Under the pieces are notes generated by a model. It did not search any database. It was not told the DNA's origin and saw only the letters and a program-made list of their open reading frames with translations. The position numbers and the translations under genes were made by a program. 64,000 bases of DNA from Cryptococcus deneoformans JEC21 (taxonomy: Eukaryota; Basidiomycota; Tremellomycetes; Tremellales; Cryptococcaceae). Below are positions 1-9,347 of this stretch, in pieces. Within the stretch, counting starts at the first letter, position 1. Each line of letters opens with the position of its first letter. The DNA lies in the NCBI RefSeq assembly GCF_000091045.1, contig NC_006694.1, positions 354,501-418,500 of the forward strand. The letters run 5' to 3'.

Positions 1-263
1 GCAGCAATTGCTGGTCCTATGCATGAGAATAAAATATCATGCATAGGATAAGGTCGGACAGAGCTCGATGCCGCGTTTCGGCGACGTCCGAAAGACGCGT
101 TTCGGCATCAAATCTCACCTACCAACATCGACCATGCCGCGTTTCGGCGAAGTCCGAAAGACGCGTTTCGGCATCAAATCTCACTTACCAACATCGACCA
201 ATGCATAGGAATAAATCCTACCATATGGTGAGAACGAGTGGTGGTAAGGGCTCTGCACTTACA
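1..263 (-). repeat. LTR-B, partial, minus orientation
   Basis: Matches the reverse complement of the LTR-B copy at 2711-3215 and ends at 263 with the expected LTR terminus (reverse of TGTAAGTGCAGAGC). The window starts inside it. It carries a tandem duplication of about 70 bases (roughly 66-205), each unit holding the hairpin-forming GATGCCG/CGGCATC motif. It lies head to head with the plus-strand LTR-B that follows, so 1-681 forms a large imperfect palindrome. Confidence 0.85.
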
Positions 264-681
264 TTTGATGCCGAAACGCGTTTTTCGGACTTCGCCGAAA
301 CGCGGCATCGAGCTCTGTCCCGCCTTTATCCTATGCATGATATTTTATTCTCATGCATAGGACCGGCAATTGCTGCCGAGACGCGGCGGCGGACTTCGCC
401 GGATCTCTGTCCCTTTTTTTCGATGGACTTCTGTTTGTTTCTGCATACATCCATACATATATATATATATAGATCTCATACATAGTTATAGTTTTCTCTT
501 TCTCTAAGCGAAACTCATGCATATCAAACATTGCTAGTTTCGCATCCAGTAGACCACTATAACTATAAACAAACACCGAACGCTTCCTCGAACGCATCCG
601 AACGCCCTCTAGACCTATACCACGAACGCCCATCCTTCTCGAACGCCAACCGAACGCAGTGAGGCACCTCCAGTGCCTACA
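264..681 (+). repeat. LTR-B, 5'-truncated, plus orientation
   Basis: Same sequence as LTR-B 2711-3215 but lacking about the first 85-90 bases. It ends with the LTR terminus CAGTGCCTACA at 681 and then passes directly into element A gag sequence. It contains the CGAACGC motif series and the TCCTATGCATGA hairpin typical of LTR-B. No target duplication can be checked because the left flank is another LTR. Confidence 0.85.
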
Positions 682-1972
682 GCTTCGCCCACAACTTCAA
701 ACGCGGTGCCTTCGGTGCCTGACCTACCCGACGAAAAGATGGTAAACTACGCAACCCCTGTACACGATACCACGGGTGCAATCTACCGAAAGACCCCGGG
801 CCTCACCACTGCCTTTTCCGGCCCGGCCGTTCCTGAGATCGACGAGCTTAAATCTATTGTTGCTGGACTCCTTCATTCCACCCAAGCGCTAGCCGATCAA
901 GCCACCACCGGCCACGACCGTCACGTCCCTCCCTCCACACACGGGTCCCGCCCGGACAAGATCTCCCCGCCGCGACTTGGGACTCACTCCTCCGCCGACC
1001 CGTTCGCGCTCCAGCGACACCTCCTCGCCTTGGAGACCTATTTCCGTGACGCCCTCCTACACTGGAGCCCCGGCCCGGCTGAGCACGCGTGGAAGATTTC
1101 TGTGGCAAATACCTCGATCTCCCAATCGGGCGGCCGGTTCACCATGTGGCTCGAGCTCCATGGCAAACACGCCGAAACTTGGGATGCATGGCAAGTCTCC
1201 CTCAAGTCTCACATTCTCGCCCGCGGCTGGGAGTCCAAACTCCGCCACCGATTCATGCAGCTCCGCTGCTTGGACACCACACCCGCCGCGTTCGATGCAT
1301 TCTTTCACCTTGTTATCAGTTACCAAGGCATTCTTCATGACTTCGAGGACCCCCTCAGCGACGTGGACGTCAACCGCCGGCTATTGGACAGTGTCGATGC
1401 CTTGGTTACTCACCGCACCAAAGCTGCTCTCCGCGCACGTGGCAAAACGGTGCTCTCCGCAACGTCGGCCGACCTATACGAGATCATGATGGACGTCATC
1501 GATGACGCCATGCTTGAGGCGCGTTTCCTTCAGGTGCCGACATGCCCCCGCCACCCACCAACCGTCGCCAACGTCATCGCTCCCGCCCCCGCGCCTCCAC
1601 TCATTGCCAAACTCGCCCCCGCCCCCTCCACCACCACGAAGGGCCACACCGCACAACAGCTCGACTGGCTCGACCCCGCCAAACGGCTCCCCCTCGGTGA
1701 CGCCGGCCGATCTGCCCGCGCCTATCTTCAAAGCATCAATGCGTGTTTCTCATGCCGCGTTGTCGGCCATCACCGCCTTATCTGCCCAACCCGCCCCCCC
1801 TCCACCCCGCCCAACGCCTCCGCGTCTGTGCCGGTCGCTAACCTCGTCTCCCTTGCCGACGACGACGAGTCCGACCACCATGGTGTCTTCGCTGTCGACC
1901 CTGTCACAGACACTCTAGTACAGGATGCCTCGTCTGCGCTCGCTGGGTCAGTACCTCTCATCATGGTCAATT
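682..1972 (+). pseudogene. Element A gag fragment, truncated on both sides
   Basis: The open frame matches the gag region of the minus-strand element A copy at 13113-15503 almost residue for residue. It includes the conserved region around HWSPGPAE and the CCHC zinc knuckle (CFSCRVVGHHRLIC) near its end, a nucleic-acid-binding motif of Ty3/gypsy Gag. The left edge is cut by LTR-B (681) and the right edge by LTR-A (1973), which supplies an immediate stop. It lacks its start and the protease onward. It is a dead fragment in opposite orientation to the larger element A copy. The apparent ATG at 673 lies in the LTR and is not the real start. Confidence 0.9.
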
Positions 1973-2710
1973 TGTAAGAGGCTAGCCTCCGACCCAGTGA
2001 CCCACGGTCACCACTTTCCCCAGCTTCTAATTTCGAGCCGCGTTTCAATTTGCTTCCGCTTCTTCCTCCAAGTTGCGCGCGTCAAATTGCATCCGCGCTC
2101 CCTTTCCCAGGTCACGTGCTTTATTTTTCCCCTGTTTCTCCGAGCCGCATCTCAATTTACTTCCGCTCCTTTCCTCCAAGTCGCGCACGTCAAATTGCAT
2201 CTGCACTCTCCCTCCCAGGTCACGTGCATCAATTTACTTCCGCTTTTTCTCTTCTTGTTTTCTCTTCCATTTCTCGTCCTAAGTCCGAGTTTCTTGTCCG
2301 ATTTTTCATGCCACAAGCCCCGGTGTTTACCGGGCTTTGGTCGCGACTGGTTTCGAGAGCGAAGGCAAAGTGCATGGAAAGGTTGACACACAAATTCCTT
2401 TATTCTTTTATCCTTGTTGTGTTCAACCTTTCCTTCTTCCGACTTTACAGTCACAAGTACCTTGCCTTCTCCTCTGTAAGCAGAGCTCTCTACTAATTAC
2501 CTTCTCCCCTCAGACCCCCTGGCTAATCCTGATCAGTGTTCCTATCAATTCTTCATCTTGTCTCCTTTACTAGTCGCTGATAGGACATAATCAGGTAAGC
2601 TTCGGGCTCTTTGGGTTTCACACAAAATTCCTTTATTCTTTTATCCTTGTTGTGTTCAACCTTTCCTTCTTCCGACTTTACAGTCACAAGTACCTTGCCT
2701 TCTCCTCTTG
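1973..2710 (+). repeat. LTR-A, 3'-truncated by an LTR-B insertion
   Basis: Begins with TGTAAGAGGCTAGCCTCC and follows the LTR-A copies at 5543-6486 and (reverse) 15566-16288. It is inserted in element A gag after GGTCAATT; the uninterrupted sequence is visible in the minus copy near 14064-14080. It stops at CTCCTCTTG, where LTR-B starts. Its 3' portion contains the partial internal duplication (about 2590-2710 repeats about 2388-2478) also present in the 5543 copy. Open frames inside it are not coding. Confidence 0.9.
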
Positions 2711-3215
2711 TGTAAGTGCAGAGCCCTTACCACCACTTGTTCTCACCATATGGTAGGATTTATTCCTATGCATTGGTCGATGTTGGTAAGTGAGATTTGA
2801 TGCCGAAACGCGTTTTTCGGACTTCGCCGAAACGCGGCATCGAGCTCTGTCCCGCCTTTATCCTATGCATGATATTTTATTCTCATGCATAGGACCGGCA
2901 ATTGCTGCCGAGACGCGGCGGCGGACTTCGCCGGATCTCTGCCCCTTTTTTTCGATGGACTTCTGTTTGTTTCTGCATACATCCATATATATATATATAT
3001 ATATAGATCTCATACATAGTTATAGTTTTCTCTTTCTCTAGCGAAACTCATGCATATCAACCATTGCTAGTTTCGCATCCAGTAGACCACTATAACTATA
3101 AACAAACACCGAACGCTTCCTCGAACGCATCCGAACGCCCTCTAGACCTATACCACGAACGCCCATCCTTTTCGAACGCCCACCGAACGCAGTGAGGCAC
3201 ACCCCAGTGCCTACA
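2711..3215 (+). repeat. LTR-B, complete 505 bp, 5' LTR of element B
   Basis: Runs from TGTAAGTGCAGAGC to CAGTGCCTACA, a TG...CA LTR. It contains a perfect 12-base hairpin (2861-2894), an AT dinucleotide run near 2985-3004 and six CGAACGC motifs (3110-3190). It is followed directly by the short leader and gag-pol of element B, so it is that element's 5' LTR. It is inserted inside LTR-A. Confidence 0.92.
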
Positions 3216-5542
3216 CTTTTTTCGAAACTAGCACCTACCTTTTTACACCATATCCACCATGCCCAAATCAATTCAAGATTCTCCAACGGAGTTACTCGCG
3301 CGTCTGGTCGACCGCGTCCAACAACAAGACGATACACTGGCGCTCCTCACTGAGCTGCTGGCTAAACAAAACAAACTATCAGCTACCAAGGAACGTTATA
3401 CACCCCGAGGTATACCATTGCCCAAGGCGTCAGACATCCCTCGTTTCGAGGGTCCCCTTGGCGATGCGGACCGCGCCCTTATCCATTTGCGTCGGCTTCA
3501 ACAGGTTTTGCGAACGCACGGCCTTCTAACTCCCTCGGATGACGAGGAGGTGGAAGAGAGACGCCGTGTGACAGTGATTGAGCTGGCGAACAATTCGATC
3601 GAGTGCGCTGGTCTCGTTAGTTGGGTTGAGCAAGACGGTCGCTGTATGGAGGCCGATGGAATAACGACATGGGAGACGTGGTCAGCTGCCTTCAAGGCTA
3701 AGGCCATGCCGTCCAACTGGGAGTTCCGCGAAAGCCGTGCTCTTTTTCGTCTCTCCTTCCACGAGGCGTCGTCGGAGGGTTGGAAAAAATTCGACAATGC
3801 GGTGATTTTGCATCGTGCCCACCTTCTTGGGAGTAAGCTATACCCGACCGACCAACAACTCACCAGTTTTTATCGTGCGGCCTGTCCCGAGCGCCTTTTT
3901 CTTCGCTTGGTTGACTTGCCCGAATTTCACGTCGACGATCTGGATGCACTGCGGGCCTTGATCAGCAACCACGTCGAACGAATTCAACACGAGGATGCCG
4001 CCTCTCGGATTAGGTCCCGTCCCACCAACCAGGTTTCTTCCGACAACGTCCAATTACCCCACTCTATGTCCTACTATCACGACCCTTCCCACGCTCTGCC
4101 ATACTATCTCTCCCCGGCGGGCCGCCATATCCGTGAAGTCTTCCGCAAGGAGAACCGATGCTACGATTGTCGTAAAACGGGGCATCAGCATTCCAAGTGC
4201 CCTACCTGTACACGCGTTCCGACTCCTAAGGTCAACCAACTCGAGACTGAACTGATGGCAGGTGATGCCACCTCGGCCTATCTGACGTTAGCCCAAACCG
4301 TTCCTCCAGCCGATGATGATACCTGTGACGCGACGTATGCTCTTTTCCATCCTTTGCTCTCCATATCCGTCCCAGTCTCCGCTGACAGCCGTTTATCAGC
4401 CCCCTCCCCTAAATTCTTACTCGACACGGGGGCGTCCACAACTTTTGTGGATCCGAGGTTGGCGGCGAGACTGGGCTGGGAAGTGAGGAAAGGGTTGGTA
4501 CGGATGCGAGTGCGTCTAGCTGGAGGTTTGGCGGGTCCGTTGGTCACAGATATGGTCGTCGGGTCGTTTTCCCTAGGTGGTCGCATGTATCGAGTCGATG
4601 GTGTCCTGATGGATCTGCACGGTACCTACGATGGTATCTTAGGACTAAATTTCTTCGAGCGGCACGGATTACTCGCGGAATCAAATTCTTTCGTCCGGTT
4701 ATTGGAGGCGGGCGGTGTGAACTTGTCTGCATTAGGCTTGCAAAAGTTAGGTGCGCCAGTTTCCCACGCCGCCGCAAATCCCGCCTCGACTACCGCCACA
4801 GTGTCATCCGCCGACACCCGCCCCAATCTTTCGCAGACCCGCGCGGCCGCCGAGTCCGACAGTCTGACGGATGTTCTACGCAAGCTTCAGACCGAATTCC
4901 ACGATGTTTTCTGCGACGACCTAGGCGACGTATGAAATTTCCCCACCATCTCCAAAACAAAGTCTGGCGTGCGCTTCGAAATTAACCTGAAACATGGTGC
5001 TACTCCCCACCGCTCGCCACCCTATCGAGTACCGGAAGCCCTGCTTCCACGTTTCCGAGAGATGTTATTAGAACATCTGAATGCAGGATGTCTTCGATAC
5101 TCTAGTTCCCCTTGGGCCTCCCCGGCGTTCCTCGTTTCCAAAGGTAATGGCAAATTCCGAATGGTCTGCGATTTCCGTGCTCTGAACAATGTCACGGTCC
5201 CCGACATGTACCCTATGGGGAACGTCCAGGATATCCTCCACCGTGCCGCTAGGAAGGGCAAGATTTTCGCAAAACTTGACTGTAAGGATGCCTTTTTCCA
5301 AACGCTAATGAAGGAGGAGGACATCCCGAAAACCGCTATCACCACTCCTCTCGGTCTCCTAGAGTGGGTGGTAATGCCTCAAGGGATCCGGAACGCGCCG
5401 GCCGCTCAACAGCGTCGCATTAATGAGGCGTTACAAGGTTTAACTGGGGAATGTTGCGAGGCTTACGTGGACGATATCATCATATGGGGGAAGGATGCTA
5501 AGGACCTGCATGATAATATTGTGAGTGTTCTTTCTGCCCTAC
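3216..5542 (+). mobile_element. Element B: Ty3/gypsy internal region, truncated in RT
   Basis: Internal part of a gypsy-type retrotransposon lying behind its 5' LTR. Order seen: leader starting CTTTTTTCGAAACTAG, gag with zinc knuckle, aspartic protease, reverse transcriptase. The RT is cut at 5542 by LTR-A, so RNase H, integrase and the 3' LTR are absent. Gag-protease-RT is one frame apart from a TGA at 4933-4935. Confidence 0.9.
3259..4935 (+). pseudogene. Element B Gag-protease
   Basis: The 558-residue frame starts MPKSIQDSPTELL shortly after the 5' LTR. An N-terminal coiled-coil-like segment precedes the gag domain. A CCHC knuckle (CYDCRKTGHQHSKC) lies near residues 302-315. A retropepsin-like aspartic protease shows the DTGAS motif near residue 391 and a later ILGLNF motif. 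The polyprotein structural part binds RNA and the protease would process Gag-Pol. The frame ends in TGA just before a segment (NFPTI) equivalent to ANYPPI in element C, where related elements read straight through, so the stop is probably a mutation. Programmed readthrough is possible but unsupported. Confidence 0.88.
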
Positions 5543-5547
5543 TGTAA
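4936..5547 (+). pseudogene. Element B reverse transcriptase fragment
   Basis: Same reading frame as the upstream Gag-protease after the TGA codon. RT motifs are visible: SSPWASPAFLV, the FAKLDCKDAFFQ motif with catalytic Asp, VMPQG, and the catalytic YVDD box (AYVDDIIIWG). The frame is cut just after YVDD by LTR-A at 5543, which contributes the last codon and stop. The thumb, RNase H and integrase are missing, so the fragment cannot be functional. YVDD is shared with elements A and C but differs from YLDD in element E. Confidence 0.9.
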
Positions 5548-6486
5548 GAGGCTAGCCTCCGACCCAGTGACCCACGGTCACCACTTTCCCCAGCTTCTAA
5601 TTTCGAGCCGCGTTTCAATTTGCTTCCGCTTCTTCCTCCAAGTTGCGCGCGTCAAATTGCATCCGCGCTCCCTTTCCCAGGTCACGTGCTTTATTTTTCC
5701 CCTGTTTCTCCGAGCCGCGTCTCAATTTACTTCCGCTCCTTCCCTCCAAGTCGCGCGCGTCAAATTGCATCCGCACTCTCCCTCCCAGGTCACGTGCATC
5801 AATTTACTTCCGCTTTTTCTCTTCTTGTTTTCTCTTCCATTTCTCGTCCTAAGTCCGAGTTTCTTGTCCGATTTTTCATGCCACAAGCCCCGGTGTTTAC
5901 CGGGCTTTGGTCGCGACTGGTTTCGAGAGCGAAGGCAAAGTGCATGGAAAGGTTGACACACAAATTCCTTTATTCTTTTATCCTTGTTGTGTTCAACCTT
6001 TCCTTCTTCCGACTTTACAGTCACAAGTACCTTGCCTTCTCCTCTGTAAGCAGAGCTCTCTACTAATTACCTTCTCCCCTCAGACCCCCTGGCTAATCCT
6101 GATCAGTGTTCCTATCAATTCTTCATCTTGTCTCCTTTACTAGTCGCTGATAGGACATAATCAGGTAAGCTTCGGGCTCTTTGGGTTTCACACAAAATTC
6201 CTTTATCCTTTATCCTTGTTGTGTTCAACCTTTCCTTCTTCCGACTTTACAGTCACAAGTACCTTGCCTTCTCCTCTTGTTCCTATCAATTCTTCATCTT
6301 GTCTCCTTTACTAGTCGCTGATAGGACATAATCAGCATATGCATTTGGGATCTTGTTTGCTTCTCTCCAGTCCGAAGTTAAGCCTCGAGCCCTGCCAGCC
6401 CTAAAGAGCCCACCAGTTCTCTCCAAGCCTTGTCCCTCCGAGCTAGTCCCAACAGTACAGTGAAGGTCTATTGTCCGGACCTTACA
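5543..6486 (+). repeat. LTR-A, long version with internal duplication
   Basis: Starts TGTAAGAGGCTAGCC and ends GGTCCGGACCTTACA. At 944 bp it is about 220 bp longer than the minus-strand copy (15566-16288) because the segment about 5956-6154 is partly repeated at about 6190-6334. The upstream part holds two ~108-bp tandem units, each with CACGTG (5683-5688 and 5791-5796). The left flank is element B RT and the right flank is element C RT in opposite orientation, with no target duplication. The site therefore records a rearrangement, not a simple insertion. Confidence 0.9.
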
Positions 6487-6949
6487 CTGGGCCGATGTGG
6501 TTGGCGGATATCACGTGACCAAGAAATTTGACTTTGTGGCGAAAAAATTCAGACTTGGTGGGAGAGCACACAAGCCCCGATTTTCGTAAGGCAGCCAGCA
6601 CTGCTCGCAACCGTTTGTCAAGATCCTCGGCATCAGCAGCCCAGACAATGATATCATCAACATAAGCCTCACAAGAATCCCCCAGCAACCCACGGAGGGC
6701 CTCATTTAGTCGGTGTTGTTGAGTAGCAGGTGAGTTGCAAGCACCTTGTGGCATAACTACCCATTCAAATAGGCCGAGTTCGGTAGTAATGGCTGTTTTT
6801 TCGATGTCTGGTTCATGCATAAGTGTTTGGAAGAAGGCATCAGACAGGTCAATTTTGGCAAAGATTTTACCACAAGCAGCTCGATGGAGGATGTCATTGA
6901 CATTGGGAACTGGCGTGGAGTCTGGAGTAGTGACTTTGTTAAGGCCCCG
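6487..6949 (-). pseudogene. Element C RT, 3' part beyond solo LTR-D
   Basis: Continues the same RT frame when LTR-D and one CCCCG repeat are ignored. Visible motifs are FAKIDLSDAFFQTLMHEP, VVMPQGACNSPATQQ, the catalytic AYVDDIIVWA box and FLGHVISANHIGP of the RT thumb. It is truncated by LTR-A at 6486, which supplies the final residue and stop. Confidence 0.88.
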
Positions 6950-7382
6950 TGTAAGTGCAGAGCACTATACTCATTTATTCTCTATGCATGCAGTCTTTGT
7001 GCATGCATCCTCCTATGCATATTGCATATGCAGGAATTTATGCATTGCATTTACATGCAGGAATTTATGCAGTGCATTTACATGCATGCATTCCCATGTA
7101 TAAGCTGTATGAATATTCAGCTATATTTGTTGTGTATGTATTCATCCAGATTATGTAACATTCCATGTGTATAATGTTACATTTGAAATACTTAGTAATG
7201 ACGTGGCATTTGATGTGTGTAACTTTACTTTCTGACACACAGTTGGTACTTAGTAAAATAGTAGTCGCATATTGTTGTAGTTCTTCAATACTCAATCCAC
7301 ATGTATTACAACCAGTGCATGTTTTGCTAGTCAACTACACACTATACTACTACGACACTCAGTGAGACACCCAGTGTCTACA
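6950..7382 (+). mobile_element. Solo LTR-D (433 bp) with target duplication CCCCG
   Basis: Runs from TGTAAGTGCAGAGCAC to CCAGTGTCTACA. It is flanked by CCCCG at 6945-6949 and CCCCG at 7383-7387, a perfect 5-bp target duplication. There is no internal coding region, so it is a solo LTR left by LTR-LTR recombination or similar. Its ends resemble LTR-B, but the middle is AT-rich with repeated ATGCA/TGCAT motifs (about 6985-7100) and differs. Confidence 0.95.
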
Positions 7383-9322
7383 CCCCGATAATCACAGATA
7401 AACTGAAATTTTCCATTCTCCTTCTTAACCAAGAACGCCGGTGCTGCCCACGGCGAACTGGAGGGTCGCAATCGGCCAGCCTCCTGATGTTTCTGGATCT
7501 CTTCAATTAACTGTTGTCGCCACATGTGAGGGGATCGATAACTCGCGGATTTGAAGGGTATCGCACCGGGGGTGAGGTTGATATGGTGGCGGACCTTTGA
7601 GTTGGCATCACAGATCGGTGGGTAATTTGCAACTTCACCAATATTGTCTGGGAAAATGTCGTGATACTCATGCAGGATTGCTAGGCGGAGGTCCTCATAC
7701 CCATCAGCGGTCGTCACTGAAGCAACCACGGGGCCAAGGAGGTCAGGAGCGAGATTGCCTAGCCGAGAAGCACCGCTGAGGAGCCCATGAGAGCGGATGA
7801 AATCCAGGCCTAGGATGACTTTATAGCGGGCATGTAGGGGCATGACATAACCATGTAGTGCGAAGACTTGATTCTGGATGCATACCTCTACTCCTACACG
7901 ACGTTGTAAAGCTGGACCCCGTGCTCCTCCTGCTAACGATACCACCCGCCGTTGCTCTGATGGATAAGTTTGGAGTTGGTGGGTGGTGATGAGGGACGGA
8001 TCAACTAGAGTGACTGTTGCTCCTGTGTCGAAGAGGGCGAGGAAGGGTGACCCATTAGTGCCTATGCGACATTCGAGAAGGATGGGTGGGACTGACAGCT
8101 CCGGCGCAAGGTGTGTGGCTAATACCTCGGCAAACATCTCCCCCTCCTCCTGCTCAAATTCCGCTTCCTCATGGTCGAAGGTGCTTACAGCAGCGATTGC
8201 CGTGGGTTCCTTGCGCTTTGGGCAGTCGGGAGACTTGTGACCGGGTTGGCGGCAGAGGAAGCAACGCTGTTCACTGGCAAGGTGAGCTCGAGCATGGCGA
8301 CCAGCACCACCCTTGGGGAGCGGAAGTCGTGGGTTGAGCCATTGAGCAATGTCGATGGGCGAAGATGCTTCGGGCGAGACAGCAGCGATCGGCGTGCGGG
8401 TGGGCGCGATGGGGGCGAAAGCGGACTGGTAGCGAAGGAGTCTGGTGGCACAGATTTCCATATGCTTGAGAAGTTCAGCTAAACTGGCCTGACGAAGCTG
8501 ATTCTCACCACCAAAGTCCCGTTCAAGCTCCACCAAAAGACCAGGTGTCATGTGGTTTCGCAGCCAGTGTGTAGCAACGTCTTCGGACATGGGGCTGTCG
8601 GAATCCTTCAGGAGGGCGAACCACTGTTTGAAATCCATGATGGCCAATGGGATTTTGTCAAGTCGGAGGAGCTGGGGTTGAAGAGAATAGATTTTCTTTT
8701 CGCTCTCGGATACCCAGCCGAGCGGAAGCATTGCAGACTTGAAAGCTTTTGCCCAGTCATCAAAGGTGCGACATTGGAGGCCATCACCTTCGAGAAATTG
8801 AAGATGGCGGATACCAGTAAGAGACTGGGCAGCGTGGGCGAGCTTGCAGGCCTCAAAAGCGGTGGGTTCATAGCGGTAACCAGCGGCCATGAGGGTAAAG
8901 ATGCTGCGAAGCTTCGAGATGTGTTGGTGAATAGCCGCTGCGTCGGCATGTTCAGAGAGGACTGGAAAGGAATATTTGGGTTGGGGGAGAGAATCATACA
9001 TAATAGGAGGATGAGGGGACTCTGATTTGGCAGGTAAGCTGGAAGTGGCGGGATTGTGCGGAGGGAGGTCGCGCTTCTCGGCCTCGCATTTGAGAAGACC
9101 TCGCATTTGTGCTTGTAGCTCCGCCATTTCGCGCTTGTGCTCCTCTCTCTCCCGCTTTCTCTCGTCCTCTATCTGTTTGATCTTCCTCTGTAGGGATTCC
9201 TTGTCTGTAGGGGGTGTTGTCATTTCGGGGAATGGTGTATCTTGCCGAAGTCGTGGTTTGGATTGATCTTCAATAGGTGTAATGGTGTCAAAAAAATTTT
9301 CTGGTGGCTCAGCAGAGCTCAT
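7383..9322 (-). pseudogene. Element C Gag-protease-RT, 5' part
   Basis: The frame begins MSSAEPPENFFDTITPIED. An early highly charged coiled coil (about residues 40-75, KIKQIEDERKREREEHKREM) precedes the gag core. The zinc knuckle CFLCRQPGHKSPDC is near residue 355. The protease has DTGAT near residue 432 and VILGLDF downstream. The RT starts with SSPWAAPAFLVKKENGKFQF. No stop interrupts these ~645 codons until solo LTR-D breaks the RT finger domain at 7382, so the element was probably intact when LTR-D inserted. It is related to A and B but clearly distinct in gag. Confidence 0.9.
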
Positions 9323-9347
9323 GCAGTTGAGATTCGCTTAAAAAAAG

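Larger units (their letters stand above)
6487..9347 (-). mobile_element. Element C: Ty3/gypsy, minus strand, interrupted
   Basis: Starts behind LTR-C (9348-10270) with a leader beginning CTTTTTTTAAGCGAATC, then a single frame covering gag, protease and RT. The RT is split by solo LTR-D (6950-7382) and finally cut by LTR-A at 6486. RNase H, integrase and the 3' LTR are missing. Confidence 0.9.

Noticed and set aside
673..1977. A stand-alone 434-residue gene
   Set aside because: Both ends are LTR junctions and the body equals part of element A gag.
1925..2573. Several overlapping open frames in LTR-A, repeated nearly identically at 5525-6143
   Set aside because: They lie wholly in the LTR, occur in every frame and both strands, and are conserved only because the LTR is. 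No start context, domain or codon pattern supports a protein.
4933..4935. TGA between element B protease and RT as programmed stop readthrough
   Set aside because: Relatives A and C read through this point with a sense codon. Damage is more likely, though readthrough was not excluded.
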